NCBI GenBank assembly: GCA_035509195.1
Contig: DATJLT010000065.1
Location: forward strand, 1-9,212
Source: Chersky-822 sp035509195
GTDB taxonomy: Bacteria; Actinomycetota; Actinomycetes; Streptosporangiales; Streptosporangiaceae
Reading direction: 5' to 3'
DNA length: 9,212 nucleotides
The notes beneath the pieces are model-generated. The model was not told the origin of the DNA. It saw only the letters and a list, made by a program, of their open reading frames with translations, and made no database searches. Made by a program: the position numbers and the translations under genes. Of this stretch, positions 1 through 6,744 are shown piece after piece. Numbering within the stretch: the stretch's first letter is position 1; the number at the start of each line of letters is the position of its first letter.

Positions 1-42
1 CGCTCCTTGAGGCCGTTCGCGTCCGGTGTCCGCGCGCGGGCC

Positions 43-765
43 TCAGCCTGCCTTCGCGCGGCCACCTGTGGCGCTCCCCTCCGCGAGCCTTCCGCCGGAT
101 TCAACGACCTCCCTGGCGAGGTCGACGGCTCTGATGTTCCGTCGCTGAGAGGCCTGTCGCAACCGTTCGAGCGCTTCTTCCGCGGTGCACCCGAGCGCGT
201 GCATGAGAATTCCCTTCGCCTGGTCAACGACCGCACGGCCCTCCGCGGCATCGAGGAGCTGACTGGCCGTGCGCCGGGCGTCGTCATATTGCGACACGGC
301 GCCGATCACCGCGCTGCCGAGCGCGCCGAGCAGTTCGGCCGTCTGCGACTGCCTCGGATCGATGCAGCGCGACCTGGCTCCGGCCAGCGTCAGCGTCACG
401 GCGGCGCCGTCCCTCGCGCGGTGCGCCGACGAGAGTGAACAGCGGACGCCGGCCAGCAGCGCGGTAGAAGAGAACTCGGGCCAGCGCTCGTCGGCGAGGG
501 TATCCGGGCAGCTCACGGGCTCGGGGATGCGGGAAAGCGCGTCCAGGGCGGGGCCACGGCCCGCCGAAACCTGTACCTCGATCAGCGCGGGCAGGTCGGG
601 ATGGGTCGAAGCGATGAGCACGGGCTCACCGCGCGTCCACAGGGCGACGTTCGCGGCCAGGCAGCCGGGCACGGATCGCACCGCGGCGACGGCGAGCTGG
701 CTGAGGGAGCGGGCATCTGACCCGCCGCCCAGGTTCATCAGCTCGAAAAGGTTCGAGCCCGGCAT
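43..765 (-). CDS. GAF-ANTAR domain transcription antitermination regulator
   Basis: This 240-residue cytosolic regulator has an N-terminal GAF-like sensor region (about residues 15-155) and a C-terminal ANTAR domain (about 167-222). The ANTAR part shows the typical three-helix pattern: AEGRAVVDQAKGILM, then CTAEEALERLR, then a helix ending DLAREVVES. ANTAR proteins bind paired RNA stem-loops and prevent transcription termination; the ligand of this GAF region is unknown. I chose the ATG at 765 because it follows GGAGGTGAT, a near-perfect anti-SD match; an in-frame start at 807 would add 14 residues but lacks such support. The gene lies 63 nt downstream of the STAS gene on the same strand, so the two are probably co-transcribed. 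GAF-ANTAR proteins are abundant in actinomycetes. No kinase or anti-sigma gene is adjacent. The family call is firm; the regulatory target is not known. Confidence 0.9.
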   Translation of the reverse strand: MPGSNLFELMNLGGGSDARSLSQLAVAAVRSVPGCLAANVALWTRGEPVLIASTHPDLPALIEVQVSAGRGPALDALSRIPEPVSCPDTLADERWPEFSSTALLAGVRCSLSSAHRARDGAAVTLTLAGARSRCIDPRQSQTAELLGALGSAVIGAVSQYDDARRTASQLLDAAEGRAVVDQAKGILMHALGCTAEEALERLRQASQRRNIRAVDLAREVVESGGRLAEGSATGGRAKAG

Positions 766-804
766 ATCACCTCCGCTTACTGGCACCCCGCATCTCAATC
801 GTGC

Positions 805-820
805 CACCTTCTCGTAGGTG
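805..820 (-). promoter_or_regulatory. Small hexaloop hairpin in STAS-ANTAR intergenic gap
   Basis: On the minus strand CACCT and AGGTG form a 5-bp stem around the six-base loop ACGAGA, between the STAS stop and the ANTAR start. A second weak pair, TGGCAC (781-786) with GTGCCA (801-806), lies next to it on the ANTAR side and competes for bases 805-806. ANTAR domains recognise paired hexaloop hairpins whose loop usually has A at position 1 and G at position 4. This loop has the A but not the G. It could be an autoregulatory site or chance. Confidence 0.25.
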
Positions 821-828
821 CCGGTACC

Positions 829-1170
829 TCAGGTAATTGCGCGGACGGCGGCTTCAACGTTGTCGTGCAGCGGGATCCGGTCGGCCAGCCCGGTGATCCA
901 CAGTGACTTGGTGCTCTGGTACCTGGCTCCCGCCAGTGCCAGCGACCCGCCGGTCTCCTCCAGGCTCTTCCAGTGCCCGACGATCACCGCGAGCGAACTC
1001 GTATCCATGAACTCGACGCCTGACAGGTCGAGCACCACGAGCCTGGAACTCTTGCGCACCTGCGACAGGACATCGTCAAGCTGCCGGCTCGTGACGATAT
1101 CCAGGTCACCCCTGATCTCGACGACGCAGGCATCGCCGCGAGCCTGCCACGCGATCTGGAAATCCTCCAA
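829..1170 (-). CDS. STAS-domain anti-sigma-factor antagonist
   Basis: This is a 113-residue single STAS domain of SpoIIAA/RsbV type, the usual full length for the family. Such proteins bind an anti-sigma kinase when unphosphorylated and so release a sigma factor. The signature segment around residues 53-65 reads EFMDTSSLAVIVG; Ser58, in the DxSS-like position after Asp56, is the expected phosphorylation site. The early strands (VVEIRGDLDI, RLVVLDLSGV) fit the fold. The start codon is TTG at 1170, preceded by GAGGTG five bases upstream; no ATG gives the complete domain. The gene is the first of a likely two-gene unit with the ANTAR regulator. No partner anti-sigma kinase or sigma gene is in the window, so the sigma factor it controls cannot be named. 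Confidence 0.9.
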   Translation of the reverse strand: MEDFQIAWQARGDACVVEIRGDLDIVTSRQLDDVLSQVRKSSRLVVLDLSGVEFMDTSSLAVIVGHWKSLEETGGSLALAGARYQSTKSLWITGLADRIPLHDNVEAAVRAIT

Positions 1171-1286
1171 GTGCGCACCTCACGGAAAGACCGGACCTGC
1201 TTGCTGCATGCGACATATTATGCGCGGCCCGGTCGCCAGGGCAGCGGCGGTGCGGTAGACAATGACCCGTACCTTGCGGTAACTTA

Positions 1287-1298
1287 AGTGCTAGTGCT
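1287..1298. repeat. Tandem AGTGCT direct repeat
   Basis: Two perfect head-to-tail copies of AGTGCT sit in the longer string TTAAGTGCTAGTGCTTA, whose TAAG/CTTA ends are inverted. It lies just upstream of the nested hairpin and could be an operator or part of the promoter for the rightward gene. No regulator is recognised for it. Confidence 0.35.
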
Positions 1299-1306
1299 TA
1301 CGACGC

Positions 1307-1350
1307 AGGCACACCCCATCGGTCACGGCGTGACCGGGCTGGGTGTGCCT
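1307..1350 (+). promoter_or_regulatory. Nested hairpin in the 5' leader of the glycosyltransferase gene
   Basis: The outer arms AGGCACACCC (1307-1316) and GGGTGTGCCT (1341-1350) pair perfectly over 10 bp. Inside them CGGTCAC (1320-1326) and GTGACCG (1330-1336) pair perfectly over 7 bp around a GGC loop. As duplex DNA the inner part is the 17-bp palindrome CGGTCACGGCGTGACCG. No U-run follows, so it does not look like a classical intrinsic terminator, though actinomycete terminators often lack U-runs. It ends 70 nt before the gene start. Possible roles are an attenuator, an mRNA-stabilising leader, a terminator, or a protein-binding palindrome. Confidence 0.5.
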
Positions 1351-1420
1351 TCAGTGCGTTAAGGGCCCCTTGCTTGTCCGCTGTGGCACCAGCAGGACAC
1401 CCCGCAAGGAGGCCCAAGGG

Positions 1421-2719
1421 ATGAAGATCGCCCTCGTCGCTCGGCATGCATCCGCACCCTCGCACCTATCCGACCCGTATTCCGAGGACCAGGCGGTCCA
1501 GGTTAGCGGGCTTGGCCGCGCGCTAGCGGCACAAGGCCACCAGGTCGTCATTTACTCGCGCAAGGACTCAGCCAGCCTGCCAGGCAGGAAGGCACTAGGG
1601 CCGCGCTTGTCCGCCGAGTACCTCGCGGCGGGCCCGCCAGCGGAGGTACCGCCAGACGTGCTGCCTCGCCTCGCCGGAGAGTTCGCCGATGCGCTCGCCC
1701 GTTCCTGGCGCAGGAACAAGCCAGATGTCGTGCACGCCTATCACTGGACGAGCGTCCTGGCGGCGCTCGCTGCCGCCAGGCACGTCCCCGTGCCTGTCGT
1801 CGCGTCCTTCGGCTCGCTAAGCGCCGCCGAGCAGCGCCACAGGATCGCCGGCGACTGCTCGCACGCACGGCAGCGGCTTGAGCCCGCGCTCGTCAAGGGC
1901 GCGCCCGCTGTGCTGGCAACGAACTCAGACGAGGTCGCCGAGCTGACCAGGCTCGGGGCTCCTGGCGCACGAGTGGCGTGCGTGCCTGCCGGCGTTGACC
2001 TCAGGGCGTTCAAGCCAGGCGGATTCTCTGTCAGGCGCAGCAAGCAGCCGAGGCTGATCGCCTTCGGCCCCCTCGCCGAGTACCGCGGCCTTGACGTCAT
2101 GCTGCGATGCCTTACCGAGTTGCCAGGTACCGACCTTGTCGTCGCCGGCGGCCCGCCTGCCGGGGAACTAGAAAGCGACCACGGGTACCGCATACTCGCC
2201 AAGCTGGCCGCTCACCTGGGCATTACCGAAAGGGTCCAGTTCCTTGGCCACGTCGCGGAAGAGAAACTGCCTGCCCTGCTCAGGTCCGCTGACCTGCTGG
2301 TCAGCACCGCCCGCTACGAGCCGCAGGGCAGCGCGGCGATTCGCGCCATGGCCTGCGGCCTGCCGGTCGTCGCCACTTCGACCGGCGCTTACCGCGACGC
2401 GGTGATCGACGGCACCTCAGGCGTTCTCGTGCCGAGCGAGCGCCCGGCCGCGATTATCAGGCACGTACGTGACCTGCTGAACAGCCCGATGCGGCTGGCT
2501 GCCTACGGTATCGCCGGGGCCGACAGGGCCAGGTCAAGGTACCCGTGGGACCGGGTAGCGGCAGAAACCGTCGCCTGGTACGAGCGGACGGTCAGCCAGG
2601 CACCGAACGCCCCGGCCTCTCTGGCGGCGGTGCCGGCGGCGCAGGCTACCGGGACCGCGGTCGTCATGCCCGTCCGCCGCCGGCCCGTGCTCCGTCCGGC
2701 CGGCGCGGACGCGGCCTGA
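1421..2719 (+). CDS. GT4-like GT-B glycosyltransferase with atypical donor site
   Basis: This 432-residue soluble GT-B protein resembles MshA and sucrose-phosphate-synthase-like GT4 enzymes, which move a sugar from a nucleotide donor to an acceptor. The N-terminal half has MKIALVARHA and SGLGRALAAQGHQVVIYSR (about 29-47) and HAYHWTSVLAAL (105-116). The C-terminal half begins after VPAGVDLRAFKP (188-199) and carries the donor-site segments GPLAEYRG (216-223), FLGHV (274-278) and ARYEPQG (297-303) followed by AMACGLPVVAT. Two usual donor-site features are altered: the Gly-Arg of the first loop reads Gly-Pro (216-217), and the EX7E motif reads Glu300 to Arg308 instead of Glu to Glu. The ATG at 1421 has AAGGAGG eight bases upstream; longer in-frame starts would begin inside the hairpin. 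The tail after about 395 is low-complexity Ala/Pro. Donor and acceptor are unknown. The small membrane gene follows after 35 nt. Confidence 0.85.
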   Translation: MKIALVARHASAPSHLSDPYSEDQAVQVSGLGRALAAQGHQVVIYSRKDSASLPGRKALGPRLSAEYLAAGPPAEVPPDVLPRLAGEFADALARSWRRNKPDVVHAYHWTSVLAALAAARHVPVPVVASFGSLSAAEQRHRIAGDCSHARQRLEPALVKGAPAVLATNSDEVAELTRLGAPGARVACVPAGVDLRAFKPGGFSVRRSKQPRLIAFGPLAEYRGLDVMLRCLTELPGTDLVVAGGPPAGELESDHGYRILAKLAAHLGITERVQFLGHVAEEKLPALLRSADLLVSTARYEPQGSAAIRAMACGLPVVATSTGAYRDAVIDGTSGVLVPSERPAAIIRHVRDLLNSPMRLAAYGIAGADRARSRYPWDRVAAETVAWYERTVSQAPNAPASLAAVPAAQATGTAVVMPVRRRPVLRPAGADAA

Positions 2720-2754
2720 CGATTCGCGCACCACAGCGCGGGAAGGAGAAGGCC

Positions 2755-2994
2755 ATGATTCGCAAGACACTCGCGGTGGCGGCGATGGCCGTCGTCGGCA
2801 TAGCCGTCGCGATCGGCTGGCCTGACATTCAGCGGTTCCTGAAGATCAAGCAGATCTCATCTGGGCATCTGCATCCTGAGATGGTCCCGGCAGAAGGCCG
2901 CACCACCTATCCGCAGCGCCATGCGGCAGGCGCGCCAGACGGCACGGGCGATTTCGACTCCGCGCACCGTGGCGGCCCCGCGGTCAGGATCTAG
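2755..2994 (+). CDS. Small single-span membrane protein, DUF6893-like
   Basis: This 79-residue protein has a lysine/arginine-flanked hydrophobic helix at about residues 5-22, followed by PDIQRFLKIKQIS (23-35). That helix plus PDIxRxLxI segment resembles small actinobacterial proteins annotated as DUF6893, recognised here from memory of the pattern only. The remaining half is hydrophilic, rich in His, Gly and Pro, and longer than I expect for that family. The ATG at 2755 is preceded by GGAAGGAG with good spacing. It lies 35 nt after the glycosyltransferase and is probably in the same operon. Its stop TAG (2992-2994) overlaps the stop of the convergent ligase gene. The biochemical role is unknown; an uncleaved inner-membrane anchor is the simplest reading. 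Confidence 0.75.
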   Translation: MIRKTLAVAAMAVVGIAVAIGWPDIQRFLKIKQISSGHLHPEMVPAEGRTTYPQRHAAGAPDGTGDFDSAHRGGPAVRI

Positions 2995-3941
2995 GCCGGG
3001 CTTTCTCGCACGACGCTCGCCGGATCCTTGTCATCGCGCAGGCCAAGGTACCTGGGGTGCCTGAGCTGCCCGGCGGTGGTCCACTCGGAAAAGCCGATCT
3101 GGGCCACCAGCCGTGGCGCTACCCAATGCACGCCGTGCCTGGGCACCTCTCCCGCGCTGAACGGTGACTGGTCGGCCGCGAGGCCAGCCAGTGCCCTGGT
3201 GAGCTGCCTCAGCGTCGACTCGGTGAAACCTGTGCCTACCTTTCCCGCCGACACGAGCCGGCCTGCCGAGTCGTAGTAGCCGATGAGCAAGGCTCCGAAT
3301 CCCTTACGGGACCCCTGCGGCTCGGTATAACCGCCGATGATGAATTCTTGGCTGCTCACGCACTTGAATTTCAGCCAGTCCCTGGTGCGGCCTGCCTGAT
3401 ACCTTGACGAGGCCCGCTTGGCAATGAGGCCCTCCCAGCCCCGCGCGCAGGCGTCGTCCCAGAAGGGCTCGCCGTTGCCGTCCCTGTGCTCGGCGAACCG
3501 GAGCGGCCCGCCGAACCCGAGCAGGTCACGCAGGATCTCCTTCCGCTCGGTCAGCGGACGCTCGCGCACGTCGTGCCCGTCCGCCCATAGCACGTCGAAA
3601 AGGAAATACACGACCGGCACGCGGGCGACCAGGTCAGGCGAAGGCTCCCTGACGCCGAGCCGCTGCTGCAGGAGCCCGAAGCTGGTCGCCTCGCCGTCGA
3701 GCGCCACGATCTCCCCGTCGGCGACGTAGCCGCTCGCCGGCTGCGCGGCAAACGCCTCGTGCAGCTCGGGGTACGTGGCGCTGACGTCAAGCTGGTTCCT
3801 GGTGAGCAGCCTGACCTGCCCGCCCTCGGCGTAGGTCAGGCACCGTTCGCCGTCGAACTTGCGCTCATACATCCAGTCAGGCGCGGAGAAACGGTCTTTC
3901 GTCAAGGTCGCTAGCTCGGGCTCCAGCCAGGCAATCGTCAT
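2991..3941 (-). CDS. ATP-dependent DNA ligase, LigC/LigD ligase-domain type
   Basis: This 316-residue enzyme seals DNA nicks using ATP. It has the nucleotidyltransferase core plus OB-fold and no polymerase, nuclease or other LigD domain. Visible motifs: motif I ERKFDGER with adenylated Lys28; motif III ADGEIVA (74-80); motif IIIa VYFLFDVLW (111-119); motif IV EGLIAK (170-175); motif V WLKFKC (189-194); an OB-fold from about 198 to the end, with a basic motif VI-like RHPRYLGLRDDKDP (294-307). The length fits stand-alone LigC-type ligases and the ligase domain of LigD, used in end joining and repair. The ATG overlaps the stop of the PCuAC-like gene as ATGA and has only a weak SD, so translation is probably coupled. 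No Ku gene is in the window. Its place as last gene of a copper-efflux operon is unusual. All catalytic motifs look intact. Confidence 0.93.
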   Translation of the reverse strand: MTIAWLEPELATLTKDRFSAPDWMYERKFDGERCLTYAEGGQVRLLTRNQLDVSATYPELHEAFAAQPASGYVADGEIVALDGEATSFGLLQQRLGVREPSPDLVARVPVVYFLFDVLWADGHDVRERPLTERKEILRDLLGFGGPLRFAEHRDGNGEPFWDDACARGWEGLIAKRASSRYQAGRTRDWLKFKCVSSQEFIIGGYTEPQGSRKGFGALLIGYYDSAGRLVSAGKVGTGFTESTLRQLTRALAGLAADQSPFSAGEVPRHGVHWVAPRLVAQIGFSEWTTAGQLRHPRYLGLRDDKDPASVVRESPA

Positions 3942-4444
3942 GAGCCGGGAACCGCCAGCGAATCGGTCACCGGCAGGTCGATCCTGACCTCCCCGGCCTG
4001 CCTGAACACCAGCGTGAGCGGCACCGTCTCCCCGATCAGGAGCGGCTTCGGGTGCACGAGCACGACATCGGTTCCGAACGGGTTGAGGTCGGTGGTGACG
4101 TGACCGGCGATCGTCAGGGAGGTGACCAGGCTGCCCCTTGGCGCCGAGCTGCCCTTGCGCAGGAACTCGACCCTGGCGCAGGCCGAGCTTCGCGCCGAGA
4201 CGATCGCGTCAGCCGGCCCGAGGTTCCTGATGTCCAGGTACGTCGCCGCCGTCCGCAAGGTGATCGGGCCTGCCTGGTAGTTGACCGGGATCGCGGCCAG
4301 CTCGATCTCGACGTGGTCGCGGTGCAAGGTGCCCGCCCCGCCCGTGACCACCCAGGCCGACAGCAGCCCGACCAGGGCAACGGCGCTCAGCAGCGGCGGG
4401 ATCGCCGCCCGCCCGAGACCGGCTAGCCCTTCGCCGCGGCTCAT
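3938..4444 (-). CDS. PCuAC-like (DUF461-like) membrane-anchored protein lacking canonical copper ligands
   Basis: This 168-residue protein has one N-terminal hydrophobic helix (about 14-33), then an extracytoplasmic beta-rich domain. The domain follows the PCu(A)C chaperone layout: ATYLDIRNLGPADAIVSA (67-84), ACARVEF (88-94), and the end VPLTLVFRQAGEVRIDLPV (141-159). PCuAC proteins carry Cu(I) outside the membrane, for example to cytochrome oxidase. Here the usual His/Met ligands are not seen: the position after VEL/VEF is Leu95 rather than His, and the HxM segment reads DVVLVHPK (126-133). Only Cys89, His115 and His131 remain as possible metal ligands. It sits between copA and the ligase, overlapping each by 4 nt (ATGA both times). 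The copper context supports the family call, but direct copper binding is doubtful. It may instead be a structural or scavenging partner. Confidence 0.7.
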   Translation of the reverse strand: MSRGEGLAGLGRAAIPPLLSAVALVGLLSAWVVTGGAGTLHRDHVEIELAAIPVNYQAGPITLRTAATYLDIRNLGPADAIVSARSSACARVEFLRKGSSAPRGSLVTSLTIAGHVTTDLNPFGTDVVLVHPKPLLIGETVPLTLVFRQAGEVRIDLPVTDSLAVPGS

Positions 4445-6744
4445 GCGGGAAGCCGCTCGGCTGAAGCGGCCTTGGCCGGTGACTGGCCGGCTTCCGAGCC
4501 GACGGCGGGCGCGGGGAAGGAGAAGCGGCGTAGCCGCAGGCCGTTAGTGACCACGACCAGTGAGCTGCCCGCCATCGCGAGGCCGGCGAACAGCGGGTTG
4601 AGGTAGCCAAGCGCGGCAAGCGGCAGCGCCAAGAGGTTGTAGCCGAAGGCCCAGCCGAGGTTCTGCCTGATCACGCCCAGCGTCGCCCTGGCCAGCCGCA
4701 CCGCGCCCGCCACGGCGCGCGGGTCACCGCCCACGATCGTGATGTCGGCGGCGCCGATCGCCGCGTCTGTGCCTGTGCCCATCGCCAGCCCCAGGTCGGC
4801 GCTGGCCAGGGCGGCCGCGTCGTTTACGCCGTCACCGACCATCGCCACCGCCTGCCCGGCAGCCTGAAGCTCGCGCACCAACTTGACCTTGTCCTCTGGT
4901 CCAGCCTCGGCAACGACGTCTGCCTGGCCGATGCCTAGCTGGCCCGCGATCGCCGCGGCGGTGCTCGCATTGTCTCCGGTCAGCAGCACGACGCGGAGAC
5001 CAAGCGCGCGCAGGCTGGCGACGGCCTCGTTGCTTTGCGGCTTGAGCTGGTCGCTGACCGAGATCAGCCCGCTCACCGAGCCGTCCACGCTCACCAGCAC
5101 GGTGCTGTACCCAGACCGCTCCGCCTCTTCTGTGGCCTGAGCGATGACCGCGGGTACCGGCGCCTGACGTTCGCGGAACATCCGCTGACTGCCGGCCACC
5201 ACATCTTTGCCGCCGACCGATCCGCGCACCCCCGATCCCGGCAGGCTGGTGAAGCCGCGCACCGCGGGCAGTTCGCCGAGCCGCGCCGAGGCCGCGCGGG
5301 CGATGGCCTGGCCAATGGGATGCTCAGAGCCGTCCTCAACCGCGCCGGCCAGCGACAGCACCTCATCCTCGGTGGTGCCCGTGGCAGCGGTGACGGCGAG
5401 GACCGACATGACGCCGGTGGTCAGGGTGCCTGTCTTGTCGAGCACGACTACGCCGATCCGGTGGGCGGACTCGAGCGCGGGGGCGCCCCGCACCAGGATC
5501 CCCAGCTCGGCACCGCGGCCAACGCCGGCGAGCAGCGCGGTGCTCGTCGCCAGGCCCATCGCACACGGGCAGGCCACGACGAGGACGGCGAAGGCGGCGC
5601 TCCACGCCGACTGCCCTGGCAGCCCGGCACCGATCCAGAAGCCGAGCGTGGTCGCGGCGAGCACGATCACGCAGGGCACGAAGACGCCGGCGACGCGGTC
5701 GGCGAGCCGCTGCGCGCCAGACTTCGTCGCCTGCGCCTGCGTCACGAGCGCGACGATCTGGCTCAGCCTGGTATCGCTGCCGACCCGCGTCGCCCTGACC
5801 ACGAGGCGGCCGCTGAGGTTCAGCGTTCCGCCGGTGACCTCATCGCCTGCCCCGACCTCAGACGGCCTCGATTCCCCGGTCAGCAGCGACGCGTCGATGG
5901 CCGAACTGCCGCCGGTCACCACGCCGTCGGTCGCGATCTTCTCGCCAGGACGGACCACGAACTCATCGCCTGCGACCAGTTCGCCGGTGCTGACGCGCCG
6001 CTCGGTCCCGTCGCGGAGCACGGAGACGGTCCTGGCGGCGAGGCCGGCTAGCGCGGTCAGGGCGGAGCCTGACCTGGCCTTGGCTCGCGCCTCAAGATAC
6101 CGGCCGGTCAGCACGGACACCGTCACGCCGACGGTGACGTCCAGGTAGATCGTGCTCGCGCTGACGGGGCCGAAGGTCAGCGCGAACGGCATGCGCATCC
6201 CGAGCATGCCAGCGCCGCCAAACAGCATCGCCTTGACCGACCAGAGCAGCGAGGCCGCGATCCCGAGGCTGACCAGCGTGTCCATGGTCGCCGTCGCGTG
6301 CGCCAGGCCCCGCCACGCGGCGGCGTGCAGCGGCCAGGCGCCCCACAGCGCGACCGGCAAGGTCAGCACCAGGCTGATCCACTGCCAGCCGGTGAACTGC
6401 AGCGAGGGCACCATCGACAGCACGATCACGACCACGGCGAGCGGCGCGCAGATCGTCAGCCTGGTCAGCAGGTTCCTGCTGGCCGCCGCCTGCTCGCCGG
6501 CCGGATCCGCGACCGACTCGAAAGGGCGGGCCGTATAGCCAGCCGCCTCCACCGCGCTCACCAGCTCGCTGACGTCGCGACCGCCGGTGCTGGTGACATA
6601 AGCCCGCTCCGTGGCGTAATTCACCGTCGCGGCGACGCCGTCGAGCAGGTTGAGCCGCCGCTCGATCCGCGCCGCGCACGAGGCGCACGTCATACCGCCG
6701 ACGAGGAGCTCGACCGGACCATCCGCTGTGTGCGTGCTGGTCAA
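4441..6744 (-). CDS. copA: Copper-exporting P1B-1-type ATPase (CopA)
   Basis: This 767-residue P-type ATPase pumps Cu(I) out of the cytoplasm. One N-terminal HMA domain has GMTCASC (Cys20, Cys23). Membrane helices run from about 95 to 215. The actuator domain has LLTGES (287-292). The transmembrane metal site is CPC (392-394), the phosphorylated aspartate is Asp436 in DKTGT, the nucleotide-domain SEHPIG is at 473-478, and the hinge is VGDGVND (636-642). The last two helices carry the P1B-1 Cu(I) signatures GYN (701-703) and MAGSS (724-728), which favour Cu(I)/Ag(I) over Zn or Cd. Length is normal for a one-HMA CopA. The start is TTG at 6744, overlapping the preceding stop as TTGA with little SD; starting at the next ATG would destroy the HMA domain. 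Long opposite-strand frames exist here but are compositional shadows. Cargo probably comes from the CopZ-like chaperone at the window end. Confidence 0.97.
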   Translation of the reverse strand: MTSTHTADGPVELLVGGMTCASCAARIERRLNLLDGVAATVNYATERAYVTSTGGRDVSELVSAVEAAGYTARPFESVADPAGEQAAASRNLLTRLTICAPLAVVVIVLSMVPSLQFTGWQWISLVLTLPVALWGAWPLHAAAWRGLAHATATMDTLVSLGIAASLLWSVKAMLFGGAGMLGMRMPFALTFGPVSASTIYLDVTVGVTVSVLTGRYLEARAKARSGSALTALAGLAARTVSVLRDGTERRVSTGELVAGDEFVVRPGEKIATDGVVTGGSSAIDASLLTGESRPSEVGAGDEVTGGTLNLSGRLVVRATRVGSDTRLSQIVALVTQAQATKSGAQRLADRVAGVFVPCVIVLAATTLGFWIGAGLPGQSAWSAAFAVLVVACPCAMGLATSTALLAGVGRGAELGILVRGAPALESAHRIGVVVLDKTGTLTTGVMSVLAVTAATGTTEDEVLSLAGAVEDGSEHPIGQAIARAASARLGELPAVRGFTSLPGSGVRGSVGGKDVVAGSQRMFRERQAPVPAVIAQATEEAERSGYSTVLVSVDGSVSGLISVSDQLKPQSNEAVASLRALGLRVVLLTGDNASTAAAIAGQLGIGQADVVAEAGPEDKVKLVRELQAAGQAVAMVGDGVNDAAALASADLGLAMGTGTDAAIGAADITIVGGDPRAVAGAVRLARATLGVIRQNLGWAFGYNLLALPLAALGYLNPLFAGLAMAGSSLVVVTNGLRLRRFSFPAPAVGSEAGQSPAKAASAERLPA

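Larger units (their letters stand above)
1171..1420. promoter_or_regulatory. Divergent intergenic region between STAS and glycosyltransferase genes
   Basis: About 250 nt with no credible gene. An AT-richer patch at 1209-1222 (CGACATATTATGCG) may hold the -10 of the leftward STAS promoter, but I see no convincing -35. Toward the rightward gene there is a tandem AGTGCT AGTGCT at 1287-1298, a large nested hairpin at 1307-1350 and a short palindrome AAGGGCCCCTT at 1361-1371. These probably lie in the promoter and 5' leader of the glycosyltransferase gene. Confidence 0.45.

Noticed and set aside
7..817. Plus-strand open frames opposite the ANTAR regulator
   Set aside because: No recognisable domain, biased composition, and the opposite strand holds a complete GAF-ANTAR protein with a perfect SD.
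1343..1420. N-terminal extension of the glycosyltransferase from a GTG at 1343
   Set aside because: It would start inside the hairpin, lacks an SD and adds a non-homologous Cys/Arg-rich stretch before the typical MKIALV start.
2991..3941. Full LigD end-joining protein or local Ku pair
   Set aside because: Only the ligase core and OB-fold are encoded; no polymerase or phosphoesterase domain and no Ku gene is present in the window.
5035..6148. Two long plus-strand open frames (over 300 codons) opposite copA
   Set aside because: They lie wholly opposite the well-supported ATPase, have low-complexity Arg/Ala/Pro-type composition and no SD. This is usual shadow coding in GC-rich DNA.
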